Below, one piece after another: positions 18,217 to 27,665 of a stretch of 64,000 nucleotides of DNA. Both the position numbers and the translations under genes were made by a program. Positions within the stretch are counted from its first letter, which is position 1, and each line of letters begins with the position of its first letter. The notes below the pieces were generated by a model, which saw only the letters and a list, made by a program, of their open reading frames with translations, was not told the DNA's origin and searched no databases. Origin of the DNA: UBA1672 sp964352375 (GTDB taxonomy: Bacteria; Pseudomonadota; Alphaproteobacteria; Micavibrionales; Micavibrionaceae); contig CAYGSA010000002.1 of NCBI GenBank assembly GCA_964352375.1, forward strand, positions 16,638 to 80,637. The letters run 5' to 3'.

Positions 18217-18329
18217 GGGTTCTTTTCCTAAGATTTGGAGGCTCTTGAACAGAGGTGGGAAGGTGCACCAGAACAGATGCAAATAACACGTTACATTAAA
18301 AATAGTCCTGAATCAATGTGATAGAGATA

Positions 18330-19724
18330 TTATTTCATGTCAATTGCTGCCTGAATACGTGCGCATGTTTCTTCTTTGCCTAAAATCTCTGCAGCATGAA
18401 ATATTGACGGGGATACTGTTGTTCCTGTTAATGCGGCGCGGAGCGGCATGGCAACTTTTCCAAGTTTGCCGTCTTCATGTTCATCCGCGATGTGTTTGCA
18501 TAGAGCTTGAATGTTTTCGGATGTAAAATTATTGGTGCTTTGGAATGCTTTGAGGAGTGCCTGTAATGTTTTGTCTGCGCCCTTTAGTATGTTCATTGCC
18601 TTTTCATCGAAATCTAGTGGAATTGTTTTGCCATAGAAGGCGGACTCTTGTGCAAATTGTATGAGCGTTTTTGCGCGTGATTTAAGTTCATCACTGTGGG
18701 CTGTTATTCTTTCTTTCGCTAAATCACTTAAGGGTGTTGGGTAAAAAGCTGCTGCTTGTTCGATTAAGTATTCTGTCGAGGCTTCGCCGATATAATGTGC
18801 GTTGAGATTTTCCAGCTTTGCGATATCGAATTTAGCAGGGGCTTTTCCTATGGCTTTTAGATCGAACCATTTCAGAGCTTGCTCTCGGGATATCGTTTCG
18901 TCATCACCATGTGACCATCCGAGGCGGAGGAGGTAGTTGAACATCGCCTCTGGGAGAAAGCCAAGTGCTTTGTAGTCTTGGAGGCTTTCTGAGCCGTGGC
19001 GCTTAGAAAATTTTCCGCCGTCTTGCCCATGAATTAAAGGGAGGTGTGCGAATTCAGGAACTATCCAGCCCATGGCATCAAAAATTATTTTTTGTCGGAA
19101 AGTATTGTTGAGGTGGTCGTCTCCGCGAATGACATGTGTGATGTTCATATCGTGATCGTCCACGACAACGGACAACATGTATGTTGGCGTGCCGTCATTG
19201 CGCAGGATAATGAAATCATCGAGTTGATCGTTTGGAACGGTGACTTCGCCTTGGACAATGTCTTTGATTGTGCTGTGCCCTTCGATGGGAGCTTTTATAC
19301 GTATGACAGGCCTGATGTCTTTGGGCGCTGTGGATGGATCGGCGTCTCTCCAGCGGCGATCATAAAATGTTTTTTTGCCTTCTGCTTTCGCGGTTTCGCG
19401 CATTTCGGTGAGTTCTTCGGGGGAGCAGTAACAATAATAGGCTTGGTTTTTCTCGATCATTTTCATGGCGACTTCGGTATGACGATCAAGGCGTGCGAAT
19501 TGTGATGTGACTTCGCCGTCATAATCAAGACCAAGCCATTCAAGGCCTTCCATTATGGCTTGAACGGCTTCTTCGGAGTGGCGTTTACGGTCTGTGTCTT
19601 CGATGCGGACAACGAATTTCCCACCCTTTGCCCGCGCATAGAGCCAGTTAAAAAGCGCCGTGCGGGCATTTCCAATATGCATAAAGCCTGTTGGGGATGG
19701 TGGAAAACGTGTTACAACTGACAT
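18330..19724 (-). CDS. gltX: Glutamyl-tRNA synthetase
   Basis: GluRS charges tRNA-Glu, and in many bacteria lacking GlnRS also tRNA-Gln. The class I HIGH motif is in FPPSPTGFMHIGNARTALFN (residues ~7-26), and the KMSKS-type motif is GKFSKRHG (~235-242). A CxC...YxxC-like zinc region occurs around YYCYCSPEEL. The 464-residue length is typical. Only 38 bases separate its start from the comEC start on the opposite strand. Confidence 0.96.
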   Translation of the reverse strand: MSVVTRFPPSPTGFMHIGNARTALFNWLYARAKGGKFVVRIEDTDRKRHSEEAVQAIMEGLEWLGLDYDGEVTSQFARLDRHTEVAMKMIEKNQAYYCYCSPEELTEMRETAKAEGKKTFYDRRWRDADPSTAPKDIRPVIRIKAPIEGHSTIKDIVQGEVTVPNDQLDDFIILRNDGTPTYMLSVVVDDHDMNITHVIRGDDHLNNTFRQKIIFDAMGWIVPEFAHLPLIHGQDGGKFSKRHGSESLQDYKALGFLPEAMFNYLLRLGWSHGDDETISREQALKWFDLKAIGKAPAKFDIAKLENLNAHYIGEASTEYLIEQAAAFYPTPLSDLAKERITAHSDELKSRAKTLIQFAQESAFYGKTIPLDFDEKAMNILKGADKTLQALLKAFQSTNNFTSENIQALCKHIADEHEDGKLGKVAMPLRAALTGTTVSPSIFHAAEILGKEETCARIQAAIDMK

Positions 19725-19762
19725 TACTTTGGTGCTCCTTTTATTATGGATGGGACATTACC

Positions 19763-21901
19763 ATGCAACGCGCGCTACGCCTAGAGTCGATCATAGCAAT
19801 CCGGCGATTTTCGTTATCGGCGTTTTCTTTGTCGTTTGGGTGGTTTCTTGATCAGTTATATGTGCAGAAGGATCACATTTTTTTATGGATTCCTGTGTTT
19901 TTTGGCCTTGGCATCGGAGGCTATTTTTTATTGCCCTTTGAACCGCCGATTGCTCTTGCTTTGTTGGTTTGGGGGCTGGCGCTTTCTATACATGTTTTGA
20001 TAGGTGGGCCTTGTCGTTTTGTATCGTTAGCGGTTTTTCTTGTTGCTTCAGGTTTTCTTGCGTCGTGTTTACGGACATCGTCTGTGTATACGCCGATTTT
20101 GGATAAGAAGATCAATATTGTGGATGTTGTCGGGCAGGTGGTTTCGATTGAGCCAATGGAAGACGGTAGCGGGAGCCGCATTATTTTGTCTGACTTGGGC
20201 ATTGAAAAACTGAGTTCCGAAGATACACCGCGTAAAATACGGTTGCGCTTGCGTGCGGATGATGGTGTTCAAGTTGGGCAACGGATTAAGGTGCTTGCGT
20301 CTTTAACGCCGCCTTCTGCACCTTTGGTTCCAGGTGGGTTTGATTTTCGGCGGTATCTGTATTTTCAGGGTATTGGAGCGGTTGGGTTTATATTCAGAGC
20401 GCCTGAAATTTTGGTGTCTGCGCCGCCGCGTTTTATGGTGATTGAGGCCATGCGTGGGTTTATCGCGTCGCGAATTCAGTATGCACTTGAGCCTCAGCAT
20501 GCGTCGGTGGCTCTTGCATTGATTGTCGGGCAGAAGAACGCGCTTTCAGATGTTGACCGGCAAGCTTTGCGGGATGCGGGGTTGGCGCATATGCTTGCGA
20601 TTTCGGGTTTGCATGTTGGATTAGTGTCAGGGGCTTTGTTCTTCTTTTTGAGGTTTGGGCTCGCAGCTATTCCGTTTATTGCGCTTCGTTACCCAATTAA
20701 AAAGATTGCTGCGGTTTTTGCGTTTGCGGGGGCGGTATTTTACATGTTGCTAGCGGGGGGGACTGTGCCGACGCAGCGCGCAGTTCTTATGATTGGAATT
20801 GTTTTTCTTGCTATTCTTACAGATCGATCACCCATATCTTTAAGGCTGGTTGCTTTTTCGGCACTGATCGTTCTGATTTTCAAGCCAGAAAGTTTACTGA
20901 GTGCGAGTTTTCATATGTCTTTTGCTGCGGTGACATGTCTTGTATATTTCTATGATTTAACACGGAATTTTTGGTCACAGCAGTATAGTAAGATTGATTG
21001 GTTTCGAAAAATTATGCTCTATTTTTTAGCGGTCTGTATTACGACGGTGATTGCGAGTTTTGCGACCGCGCCCTTTGCGCTATATCATTTCGGGCAGGTT
21101 TCGTTTATTGGGTCACTTGCGAATTTGGTTGCAGTACCCTTGTTTGCGTTTTTGATTATGCCGTTTGCGTTACTCAGCACAGTAGTCACCCCGATAGGTC
21201 TGGAATATTGGCCTCTACAGGTTGTTGGTGGCGGGATTGATTTGATGCTTGAGGTGGCGTTTTGGGCGGCTGATTTGCCTTGGGCTATCTATCGAAGTTC
21301 AGCTTGGGGAGCGGGGGCGTGTGTGAGGTTGGTTGCGGCGGGGCGGTGGATTGTTTTGTGGAAAGGTTGGGGACGTGTGCTTGCGGTTTTTCCTTTGTGT
21401 TTGTCTATTATTTTGGCAGGGCAGCAGGTTTTGCCCAATCTGCTTGTCTCACCGTCACATAAATTATTTGCTGTTAAGCATGATGATGCGCTTTATGTTT
21501 CGTCACGCAAAAGTGATAAATTCGTATTAGAGCGTTGGGAGGACTATTATGGTTTGGAGGAAGGGGCGGCGATGCCTTTGCCTTATAAAGGTGGAGAAAA
21601 AGCACAGGCGATAATATACAAATGTGGAGAGGATGGTTGCCGATTTGAAATGCACGGTGAAAAAATTTCATATGTGCGCACGGGGTATGCTCAATTATCA
21701 GAATGTCAGTGGGCCGATATTTTGGTTTCTGTTCATCCTGTCGATAAGCGCAATTGCTCTGCACGGGTTGTGGTGGATAAGTTTGATACTTGGCGTCATG
21801 GGGGGCACGCGATTTGGTTGTCAGGATTGAATGTACGTGTTGAGACTGTCGCGGAACACACGTCTAAAAGACCTTGGTCAGCTTATAAGCATAGGGATTA
21901 G
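19763..21901 (+). CDS. comEC: ComEC/Rec2-family DNA uptake membrane protein
   Basis: This polytopic protein (712 residues) belongs to the ComEC family that forms the inner-membrane channel for transforming DNA. An N-terminal OB-like domain (VVGQVVSIEPMEDGSG onward, ~115-215) precedes the Competence domain, which has SDVDRQALRDAGLAHMLAIS and GLHVGLVSG at about 265-300. The C-terminal domain shows no HxHxDH metallo-beta-lactamase motif, as in many alphaproteobacterial versions. The start ATG 19763 is tentative; an in-frame ATG at 19691 would overlap gltX. Confidence 0.88.
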   Translation: MQRALRLESIIAIRRFSLSAFSLSFGWFLDQLYVQKDHIFLWIPVFFGLGIGGYFLLPFEPPIALALLVWGLALSIHVLIGGPCRFVSLAVFLVASGFLASCLRTSSVYTPILDKKINIVDVVGQVVSIEPMEDGSGSRIILSDLGIEKLSSEDTPRKIRLRLRADDGVQVGQRIKVLASLTPPSAPLVPGGFDFRRYLYFQGIGAVGFIFRAPEILVSAPPRFMVIEAMRGFIASRIQYALEPQHASVALALIVGQKNALSDVDRQALRDAGLAHMLAISGLHVGLVSGALFFFLRFGLAAIPFIALRYPIKKIAAVFAFAGAVFYMLLAGGTVPTQRAVLMIGIVFLAILTDRSPISLRLVAFSALIVLIFKPESLLSASFHMSFAAVTCLVYFYDLTRNFWSQQYSKIDWFRKIMLYFLAVCITTVIASFATAPFALYHFGQVSFIGSLANLVAVPLFAFLIMPFALLSTVVTPIGLEYWPLQVVGGGIDLMLEVAFWAADLPWAIYRSSAWGAGACVRLVAAGRWIVLWKGWGRVLAVFPLCLSIILAGQQVLPNLLVSPSHKLFAVKHDDALYVSSRKSDKFVLERWEDYYGLEEGAAMPLPYKGGEKAQAIIYKCGEDGCRFEMHGEKISYVRTGYAQLSECQWADILVSVHPVDKRNCSARVVVDKFDTWRHGGHAIWLSGLNVRVETVAEHTSKRPWSAYKHRD

Positions 21902-22539
21902 TGATATGTTCGAAGCAGGCTAGAGAGTTTGCCTTGTATTTTAACGCGGTTTGATTCTAGCGTTCTTGGTTGATGAGTATCGTTTTCAGGTTTTAATGTT
22001 ACTTGTCCGGCTTTACGGTATATGCGTTTTAAGGTGACCTCTAGATCATCGACGAGGGCTACAACGATATCGCCATCATTTGCGGTTTCACATTTTCTAA
22101 TGATGACCGTGTCTTGGTCATGGATTCCAGCGTTTATCATAGATTCTCCATCTACGGTTAGGGCGTAGTGTTCGCCTGTACCGAGAAAACCTTGGGGGAG
22201 AGCGATTGTTTCCCCTTCGTCGCGAACGGCCTCAATGGGAGTTCCTGCGGCGATGCGACCGTAGAGGGGGACTTTGTCTAATGTTATATCATTTGCTGCC
22301 TGTTGGGTTGATTTTGGTGTGAGATCGCCTGGTAAGCGCTTTATTTGCAGGGCGCGAGCACGATGGGGGAGGCGTTCAATATATCCTCGTTCCACAAGGG
22401 CAGAAATAAGCCTGTGAATTCCTGATTTTGATTTTAGTCCAAGAGCATCTTTCATTTCTTCGAAAGAGGGGGGGATGTCATCAATTGACATTTTTTCGTG
22501 GATGTATAGCAATAAATCCTTTTGCTTTTTGGTTAGCAT
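21898..22539 (-). CDS. lexA: LexA repressor, SOS regulator
   Basis: LexA (213 residues) represses SOS genes and self-cleaves when bound to RecA filaments. A winged-helix DNA-binding domain occupies about 1-65 (PPSFEEMKDALGLKSKSGIHR). The Ala-Gly cleavage site is in GRIAAGTPIEA (~95), the catalytic Ser in TVDGESMINAGI, and the Lys in EVTLKRIYR. A direct-repeat LexA box lies 33 bases upstream of the start, indicating autoregulation. Its stop overlaps the comEC stop by 4 bases. Confidence 0.96.
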   Translation of the reverse strand: MLTKKQKDLLLYIHEKMSIDDIPPSFEEMKDALGLKSKSGIHRLISALVERGYIERLPHRARALQIKRLPGDLTPKSTQQAANDITLDKVPLYGRIAAGTPIEAVRDEGETIALPQGFLGTGEHYALTVDGESMINAGIHDQDTVIIRKCETANDGDIVVALVDDLEVTLKRIYRKAGQVTLKPENDTHQPRTLESNRVKIQGKLSSLLRTYH

Positions 22540-22571
22540 TTTTTCTCCATTTCAATAGATATACACTATTT

Positions 22572-22600
22572 GTTCTATTAAAGTTCTTTGTTTGTGTCAA
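22572..22600 (-). promoter_or_regulatory. lexA promoter with overlapping LexA (SOS) box
   Basis: On the plus strand GTTC (22572-22575), seven bases, GTTC (22583-22586) forms the alphaproteobacterial SOS box GTTC-N7-GTTC. On the minus strand a perfect TTGACA -35 (22595-22600) and, 17 bases on, TAGAAC (22572-22577) make the promoter. The box therefore covers the -10 and most of the spacer, where bound LexA would block RNA polymerase. Confidence 0.75.
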
Positions 22601-22613
22601 TGGGTACTGTGTT

Positions 22614-23390
22614 TTATTTGATTAATTCTTTTACCGCGGCACTGATATCGTCTTGGCGCATCAGACTCTCACCCACGAGGAATCCATTATAGCCTGATGT
22701 ATGTAAGCCTCGTAAAGTCTGGTTGTCTGGAATACCGCTTTCTGAAATTTTGTAGCAGTTTTTTGGCATATACTTGAGCAGATCATATGATGTTTTTAAA
22801 TCAATCGCCATCGTTTTGAGGTTGCGATTATTTACACCGATCATCATCGGGTCGAGTTTGAGGCTACGTTCTAATTCTTCGAGATTGTGCACTTCGATGA
22901 GGATGTCCATGCGCAGCTCTCTTGTTATTTCGTAGAGTTCTGTGGCTTGGTTGTCTTCTAGGGCAGCCATAATCAGTAGAATACAGTCTGCGCCTAGTGT
23001 TCTTGATTCGTATATTTGGTAAGGGTCGATCATGAAGTCTTTTCTCAGGACAGGGATATTGACCGCTTTTTTGATCGACACGAGGTATCCGTCACATCCT
23101 TGGAAATAAGGTTCATCCGTTAAAATAGATAAGCATGTGGCGCCTGATGTTTTGTATGTTTGTGCGATTTGTACGGGATCGAAATCATGACGAATGATGC
23201 CCTTGCTGGGAGATGCTTTTTTAACTTCAGCGATTAGCGCAGGGCCGTTTGTGGCTTTCATGGCTGTGAGGAACCCGGAGGGGAGTGGTTGGTCTTCTGC
23301 CATGTAGCGCATATCATCGAGAGTGCGCAGGGAGCGTTTATACTCGACGTGTTCACGTTTTTTGAGGCAAATCTCGGTTAATTTATCCAT
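22614..23390 (-). CDS. trpC: Indole-3-glycerol phosphate synthase
   Basis: TrpC closes the indole ring in tryptophan synthesis. This TIM-barrel enzyme has the family motifs LIAEVKKASPSKGIIR (residues ~53-68), VLRKDFMIDPYQIYE, LIEVHNLEELERSL, IGVNNRNLKT and ISESGI. The 258-residue length is normal. Its start overlaps trpD by 8 bases. The usual moaC-moeA pair between trpC and lexA is absent here. Its stop lies only 14 bases upstream of the lexA -35, so trpC readthrough could enter lexA. Confidence 0.96.
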   Translation of the reverse strand: MDKLTEICLKKREHVEYKRSLRTLDDMRYMAEDQPLPSGFLTAMKATNGPALIAEVKKASPSKGIIRHDFDPVQIAQTYKTSGATCLSILTDEPYFQGCDGYLVSIKKAVNIPVLRKDFMIDPYQIYESRTLGADCILLIMAALEDNQATELYEITRELRMDILIEVHNLEELERSLKLDPMMIGVNNRNLKTMAIDLKTSYDLLKYMPKNCYKISESGIPDNQTLRGLHTSGYNGFLVGESLMRQDDISAAVKELIK

Positions 23391-24360
23391 TTGTGAAGTC
23401 TCTATAGTGTTCGAAAATATTTAATGCTCTGCTTTCATCAAGTGCAGATTTGGCATAAGATACGCCGTTCTGGATAGTTTCCACTTTACCAGCAATTAAA
23501 AGTACTGCAGCTGTGTTGGCGATGACAATATCGCGGTATGCATTTTTTTCGCCTTTTAGAATATTGAGAAGCGCTGTTGCGTTTTCTGCAGGCTCTCCGC
23601 CCTTCAATTCAAACGGGTTTGCAGTTTTTAGGCCGAAGTCAAGGGAGGTTAGTATGCCTTCTGTTATTTGACCATTATGCAGTTTAGCGATGTAGGTTTC
23701 TCCTGTCGTGGTGATTTCGTCAAGGCCATCTGATCCGTGAACAACCCATGCGCTTATGGTTCCTAGGTTTTTGAGGACTTCGGCGATTGGAAGGGTGAGG
23801 GATTGATCAAATACGCCCAGCAGTTGAAACTTTGTTTTGGCAGGGTTGGCGAGTGGGCCGAGTATATTAAAAATTGTGCGTTTGGCTATTTTTTTGCGCG
23901 CAGGAGCGACGAAGCGCATGGCGCTGTGGTGATTTGGAGCCATGAGGAAGGCGAAGTTGTAGAGTTTTAGTGCTTCCTCTAATTTTTCTTGCTGGATATC
24001 TAAGTTTATATCCAGTGCCTCTAGTACGTCGGCTGCGCCTGATTTTGAACTGGCGGAGCGGTTGCCGTGTTTTGCGACGGGTACGCCGCATGCGGCTGAT
24101 ACTATGGCTACGGCAGTTGAGATGTTGTATGTGCCTGAGGCATCACCGCCTGTGCCACAGCAATCGACGGCGCCTTCGGGTGCAATAATATGCAAGGCTT
24201 TTTCGCGCATGACTTTTGCGGCGCCTGTGATTTCTTCTACGGTTTCTCCGCGTGAGGATAGCTCAAGGAGAAATTCTTCGATTTTTTCATCACTCCATTC
24301 GCCGTTCATAATTTCGGACATGGATTGAATCATCTCAGATTCGGTGAGGGACTTTCTCAT
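23383..24360 (-). CDS. trpD: Anthranilate phosphoribosyltransferase
   Basis: TrpD transfers phosphoribose from PRPP to anthranilate. The glycine-rich PRPP loop VDCCGTGGDASGTYNIST (residues ~61-78) and the KHGNRSASSKSGAADVLE motif (~97-114) are intact, and the basic APARKKIAKRTIFNILGPL segment follows. The 325-residue length is slightly short of 340. It overlaps trpG by 4 bases and trpC by 8, so trpGDC is one translationally coupled unit. Confidence 0.96.
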   Translation of the reverse strand: MRKSLTESEMIQSMSEIMNGEWSDEKIEEFLLELSSRGETVEEITGAAKVMREKALHIIAPEGAVDCCGTGGDASGTYNISTAVAIVSAACGVPVAKHGNRSASSKSGAADVLEALDINLDIQQEKLEEALKLYNFAFLMAPNHHSAMRFVAPARKKIAKRTIFNILGPLANPAKTKFQLLGVFDQSLTLPIAEVLKNLGTISAWVVHGSDGLDEITTTGETYIAKLHNGQITEGILTSLDFGLKTANPFELKGGEPAENATALLNILKGEKNAYRDIVIANTAAVLLIAGKVETIQNGVSYAKSALDESRALNIFEHYRDFTNG

Positions 24361-24923
24361 TTTGTTAAATCCAGAAAGTTTTTTAATATTTTATGGCCGT
24401 GTTCTGTGGCGATACTTTCGGGGTGGAACTGCACGCCGTGTATTGGTTTTGTTTTGTGGGATAGCCCCATGATAATTCCGTCATCGGTTTGCGCTGTGAT
24501 TTCTAGGCATTCGGGGATATCTGATGTGGTGAGTGAGTGATAACGCGTTACTGTGAACGGTGAGGGAATGTTTTTGAATATGGTGTTGTTACTGTGGGTG
24601 ATTTTGCTTGTTTTGCCGTGAAGAGGTTCTGGGGCGCGGATAACTTTTCCGCCAAAGGCTTGGGCAATGCTTTGGTGGCCTAAACATACACCGAACAGGG
24701 GCGTGTTGCTTTTTGCAGCGAGCGAGATGAGTTCAAGGCATATTCCTGCGTTATCGGGGTCGCTTGGTCCAGGGGAAATTAATATGCCGTTTGGTTTTGT
24801 GTCAATAACTTGCTGCGCGGTGCATGCATCGTTTCTGATGACGTTTGATTTCGCGCCAAGGTCGCCCAGATATTGAACAAGGTTGTATGTAAAGCTATCG
24901 TAATTGTCGATTAATGTAATCAT
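24357..24923 (-). CDS. trpG: Anthranilate synthase component II (glutamine amidotransferase)
   Basis: TrpG supplies ammonia from glutamine to TrpE. The class I amidotransferase triad is visible: Cys in FGVCLGHQSIAQAFGG (residues ~76-91) and His-x-Glu in VQFHPESIATEHG. The N-terminus MITLIDNYDSFTYNLVQYL is diagnostic. At 188 residues it is a stand-alone subunit. A plus-strand gene separates it from trpE, so trpGDC needs its own promoter. Confidence 0.96.
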   Translation of the reverse strand: MITLIDNYDSFTYNLVQYLGDLGAKSNVIRNDACTAQQVIDTKPNGILISPGPSDPDNAGICLELISLAAKSNTPLFGVCLGHQSIAQAFGGKVIRAPEPLHGKTSKITHSNNTIFKNIPSPFTVTRYHSLTTSDIPECLEITAQTDDGIIMGLSHKTKPIHGVQFHPESIATEHGHKILKNFLDLTK

Positions 24924-24946
24924 GGATTTGTTATGACGTTTTGTGT

Positions 24947-24969
24947 TACAAAAGGCAAGAATACAAAAG
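24947..24969. repeat. Direct repeat in the trpG / deacetylase divergent region
   Basis: TACAAAAG occurs at 24947-24954 and again at 24962-24969, a 15-base period, in the 63-base gap between divergently transcribed genes. It could be a tandem binding site for a regulator. I cannot link it to a known factor. Confidence 0.35.
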
Positions 24970-24986
24970 ACTTGACGTAAGATAAT

Positions 24987-26171
24987 ATGCTTTTTGATGA
25001 TAAAAAACCGAATTATGATCCTCCTGAGCCTGATAGGCCAACCAGTAATTCTGTGAAAACTTTAATCTTTATTATGATTGGCTCCGTGCTGGTTGTTTTC
25101 ACTGATCTCGTGATTTTGGATGGTAAGCGCTATATTTGGAAATCTGATGAGCCAAATGTTTCTGTGACAGGAGATTTATCAATCGATGCTTATTCCCTGC
25201 AAGACCGGCATTCCCGTTATATGACTGAAGGAATTTCCGTGCCGCAGGAATTGGCGGAATATGCTGCTCCAACATTTCCTGATTCTATAGGTCTTAATAA
25301 TATTGAGCCTGCGATAGGTACGCCTGATTATTTGGTTGAGCCTGATCTTACGGTTAAGAGCATTAATGAGGTGCTTTTGGATTTGGAGTCTTACGATGAG
25401 GAGTCTCCAGTTGTTTCTGAAACTGTGAAAGACGTTACAACGAAGAAAGAAATAGAATTTGAACGCCCTGCGATTTCGCGCACTGGAAAAATTGCGGTCA
25501 TTATTGATGATATGGGGGTGACGTTGCGCAGTAAGTTGGTTGAGATATTGGATGGACCGCTGACACTTGCGTATTTGCCATATGCGGAAAACCTTCCTGA
25601 GCGTACGGCGCGGGCAAAGGCTAATGGACATGAGTTGATGGTGCATTTGCCTATGGAGCCTATGAATGAAGCGCTTGACGGGGGGCCTCGTGTGCTCAGT
25701 AGTGATTTGAATGCGACGGAATTTGAGTCAACTTTGCAGTGGGGATTATCGCAGTTCGACGGATATGTTGGGGTGAATAACCATATGGGGAGTCGTTTGA
25801 CGCAGGATGATGAGGCGCTTGGGCGTATGATGGATATTTTGAAACAGCGCGATGTGTTTTTTATCGATTCCAAGACAATTTCAACGTCTGTCGCTGCGGA
25901 TGTTGCCAAGGATCATGGCTTGGCCTTTGCGGAGCGTGATGTGTTTTTAGATCACGAAATTTCAACTGAGTTTATTGAGGGCGCTTTGCGCAAGTTAGAG
26001 CGTATTGCACTGGATAAAGGATATGCGATTGCAATTGGACACCCGCACAAGGAAACGATTGCTGCGTTGAAAGTTTGGATGCCGACGCTTGCTGATAAGG
26101 GGCTTGAGCTTGTGCCTGCGAGCGCGCTTGTGAATAGGCCCGTTGTCGATGAAACGGTTGCGGTGCGTTAG
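24987..26171 (+). CDS. Divergent polysaccharide deacetylase family protein (YibQ/DUF610-like)
   Basis: This 394-residue protein has an N-terminal membrane anchor (residues ~24-44) and a roughly 115-residue acidic linker. The C-terminal half (from ~165, KIAVIIDDMG) matches the divergent polysaccharide deacetylase family, with NNHMGSRLTQ, FFIDSKTIS and IAIGHPHKETIAALK. Such proteins are thought to act on cell-wall glycans in the periplasm; the substrate is unknown. It sits on the opposite strand inside the trp region, separating trpE from trpGDC, and its stop overlaps the trpE stop by 4 bases. Confidence 0.85.
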   Translation: MLFDDKKPNYDPPEPDRPTSNSVKTLIFIMIGSVLVVFTDLVILDGKRYIWKSDEPNVSVTGDLSIDAYSLQDRHSRYMTEGISVPQELAEYAAPTFPDSIGLNNIEPAIGTPDYLVEPDLTVKSINEVLLDLESYDEESPVVSETVKDVTTKKEIEFERPAISRTGKIAVIIDDMGVTLRSKLVEILDGPLTLAYLPYAENLPERTARAKANGHELMVHLPMEPMNEALDGGPRVLSSDLNATEFESTLQWGLSQFDGYVGVNNHMGSRLTQDDEALGRMMDILKQRDVFFIDSKTISTSVAADVAKDHGLAFAERDVFLDHEISTEFIEGALRKLERIALDKGYAIAIGHPHKETIAALKVWMPTLADKGLELVPASALVNRPVVDETVAVR

Positions 26172-27664
26172 ATGAACTTCTCAATTGTTAGGTTTGCGGC
26201 GTGCAAGACGGCGCGGGCTTTGTTTTGGCATTCTTTGTGTTCTAGCTCAGGACTGCTGTCTGCAACGATACCTCCGCCTGCTTGGACGAAGACTTTTCCG
26301 TCTTTTACGAGGGCTGTACGTAGGGCGATGCAGCTATCCATGGTTTTTTCGGAGAAATAGCCGATGCCGCCTGCATAGGTTCCGCGGCGGGATATTTCGA
26401 GCTCGTCGATGATTTCCATGGCGCGGATTTTGGGCGCTCCGCTGACTGTACCTGCGGGGAAACCTGCGAAGAGGGCGTCTATTACGTCTACATCGCCACG
26501 CAGTTTGCCTTCTACGTTTGAGATGATGTGCATTACGTGGGAATAGAATTCGACTTGGAATTGTTCTGTGACTGTGACGCTCCCGATTTCGGCGATTCGG
26601 CCGATATCGTTGCGACCTAGATCAAGTAACATGAGGTGCTCTGCGCGTTCTTTTGGGTCGGAAAGGAGGTCTTGTTTATTGACTTCGTCTTCGGCGGCTG
26701 TCGCGCCGCGTTTACGTGTTCCTGCGATGGGGCGGATTGTGGCGATGTTATCGCGCACACGCACTAATATCTCTGGGCTAGAGCCGACGAGGGCGAAGTC
26801 TTCGAATGATAGATGGAAGAGGAAGGGGGATGGGTTCACGCTGCGTAAGCTACGGTATAATTCGAACGCGGGGAGGTCGAAATCTATGCTGAATCGCTGT
26901 GATAGGACGGTTTGGAATGTCTCGCCTGCGTGGATGTATTCTACGGCTTTTTTTACTGCGCTTTTGTATTGATTTTCGGATGTATTGGATTTGATGATTT
27001 GATCAGGGTTGAGCGCTGTTTTGTGGTGCAGTAGTGAGCGATCTAATGGAGATTGCAGGTTGTTGATGGCTTTGTCGAGACGCGATTTTGCATCGTTATA
27101 GATTACATCTGGTGGAAGTCTTGAGTTTCCTTGGTGGTCATAGACGGGCGTTGCGATGCACATCATGTTTTTGACGTTATCGAAAACGATTAATAATGAA
27201 GGGCGCATGAGGATGCTGTCAGGGACGTTGAGGTCATCGGGGTTGTTATCGGGCACGTCTTCGGCGAGACGTACCATGTCGTAGCCGATATAGCCGAATA
27301 GCCCCAGTGCACACATCGGCGGTAGGTCATCGGGGAGTGTATCTAATGTGCTTTGTGCGATTGAGTCTTTTAGGGATGATTTTGCGTCTTTGGATTCTTT
27401 TACCCATGGGCCGCCATCGGTTTTTGTTTCGGCTGCGCCGCCGCGTTTACAGCGCCACAGGACGTCTGGGTTTGTGCCTATGATGGAATAGCGGCCTAAC
27501 GTTGTTCCACCTTCTACTGATTCAAAAAGGAAAGAATAGGCGGCATGACCACATATTTTGAGATAGGCAGAAACAGGGGTTTCTAGATCTGCTGACATCC
27601 ATTGAGAGACGATTTGGGATTTTTCGTCTTTAAAGTTTTGTCTAAAGGTTTCAAGATCAGACAT
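26168..27664 (-). CDS. trpE: Anthranilate synthase component I
   Basis: TrpE makes anthranilate from chorismate with ammonia from TrpG. The C-terminal chorismate-binding domain shows IRPIAGTRKRGATAAEDE, LMLLDLGRNDIGRIAEIG and FAGFPAGTVSGAPKIRAMEI. The N-terminal domain holds an LLES-like tryptophan-binding motif, here SFLFESVEGG, so feedback inhibition is likely. The start is the ATG at 27664 (MSDLETF), giving 498 residues. It lies one base downstream of the ppiD stop, so the two are likely co-transcribed. Confidence 0.95.
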   Translation of the reverse strand: MSDLETFRQNFKDEKSQIVSQWMSADLETPVSAYLKICGHAAYSFLFESVEGGTTLGRYSIIGTNPDVLWRCKRGGAAETKTDGGPWVKESKDAKSSLKDSIAQSTLDTLPDDLPPMCALGLFGYIGYDMVRLAEDVPDNNPDDLNVPDSILMRPSLLIVFDNVKNMMCIATPVYDHQGNSRLPPDVIYNDAKSRLDKAINNLQSPLDRSLLHHKTALNPDQIIKSNTSENQYKSAVKKAVEYIHAGETFQTVLSQRFSIDFDLPAFELYRSLRSVNPSPFLFHLSFEDFALVGSSPEILVRVRDNIATIRPIAGTRKRGATAAEDEVNKQDLLSDPKERAEHLMLLDLGRNDIGRIAEIGSVTVTEQFQVEFYSHVMHIISNVEGKLRGDVDVIDALFAGFPAGTVSGAPKIRAMEIIDELEISRRGTYAGGIGYFSEKTMDSCIALRTALVKDGKVFVQAGGGIVADSSPELEHKECQNKARAVLHAANLTIEKFI

Positions 27665-27665
27665 A

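Noticed and set aside
19763..21901. ComEC as a truncated or broken gene because it lacks the metallo-beta-lactamase motif
   Set aside because: Many alphaproteobacterial ComEC proteins have a degenerate C-terminal domain; the frame is intact and the length reasonable.
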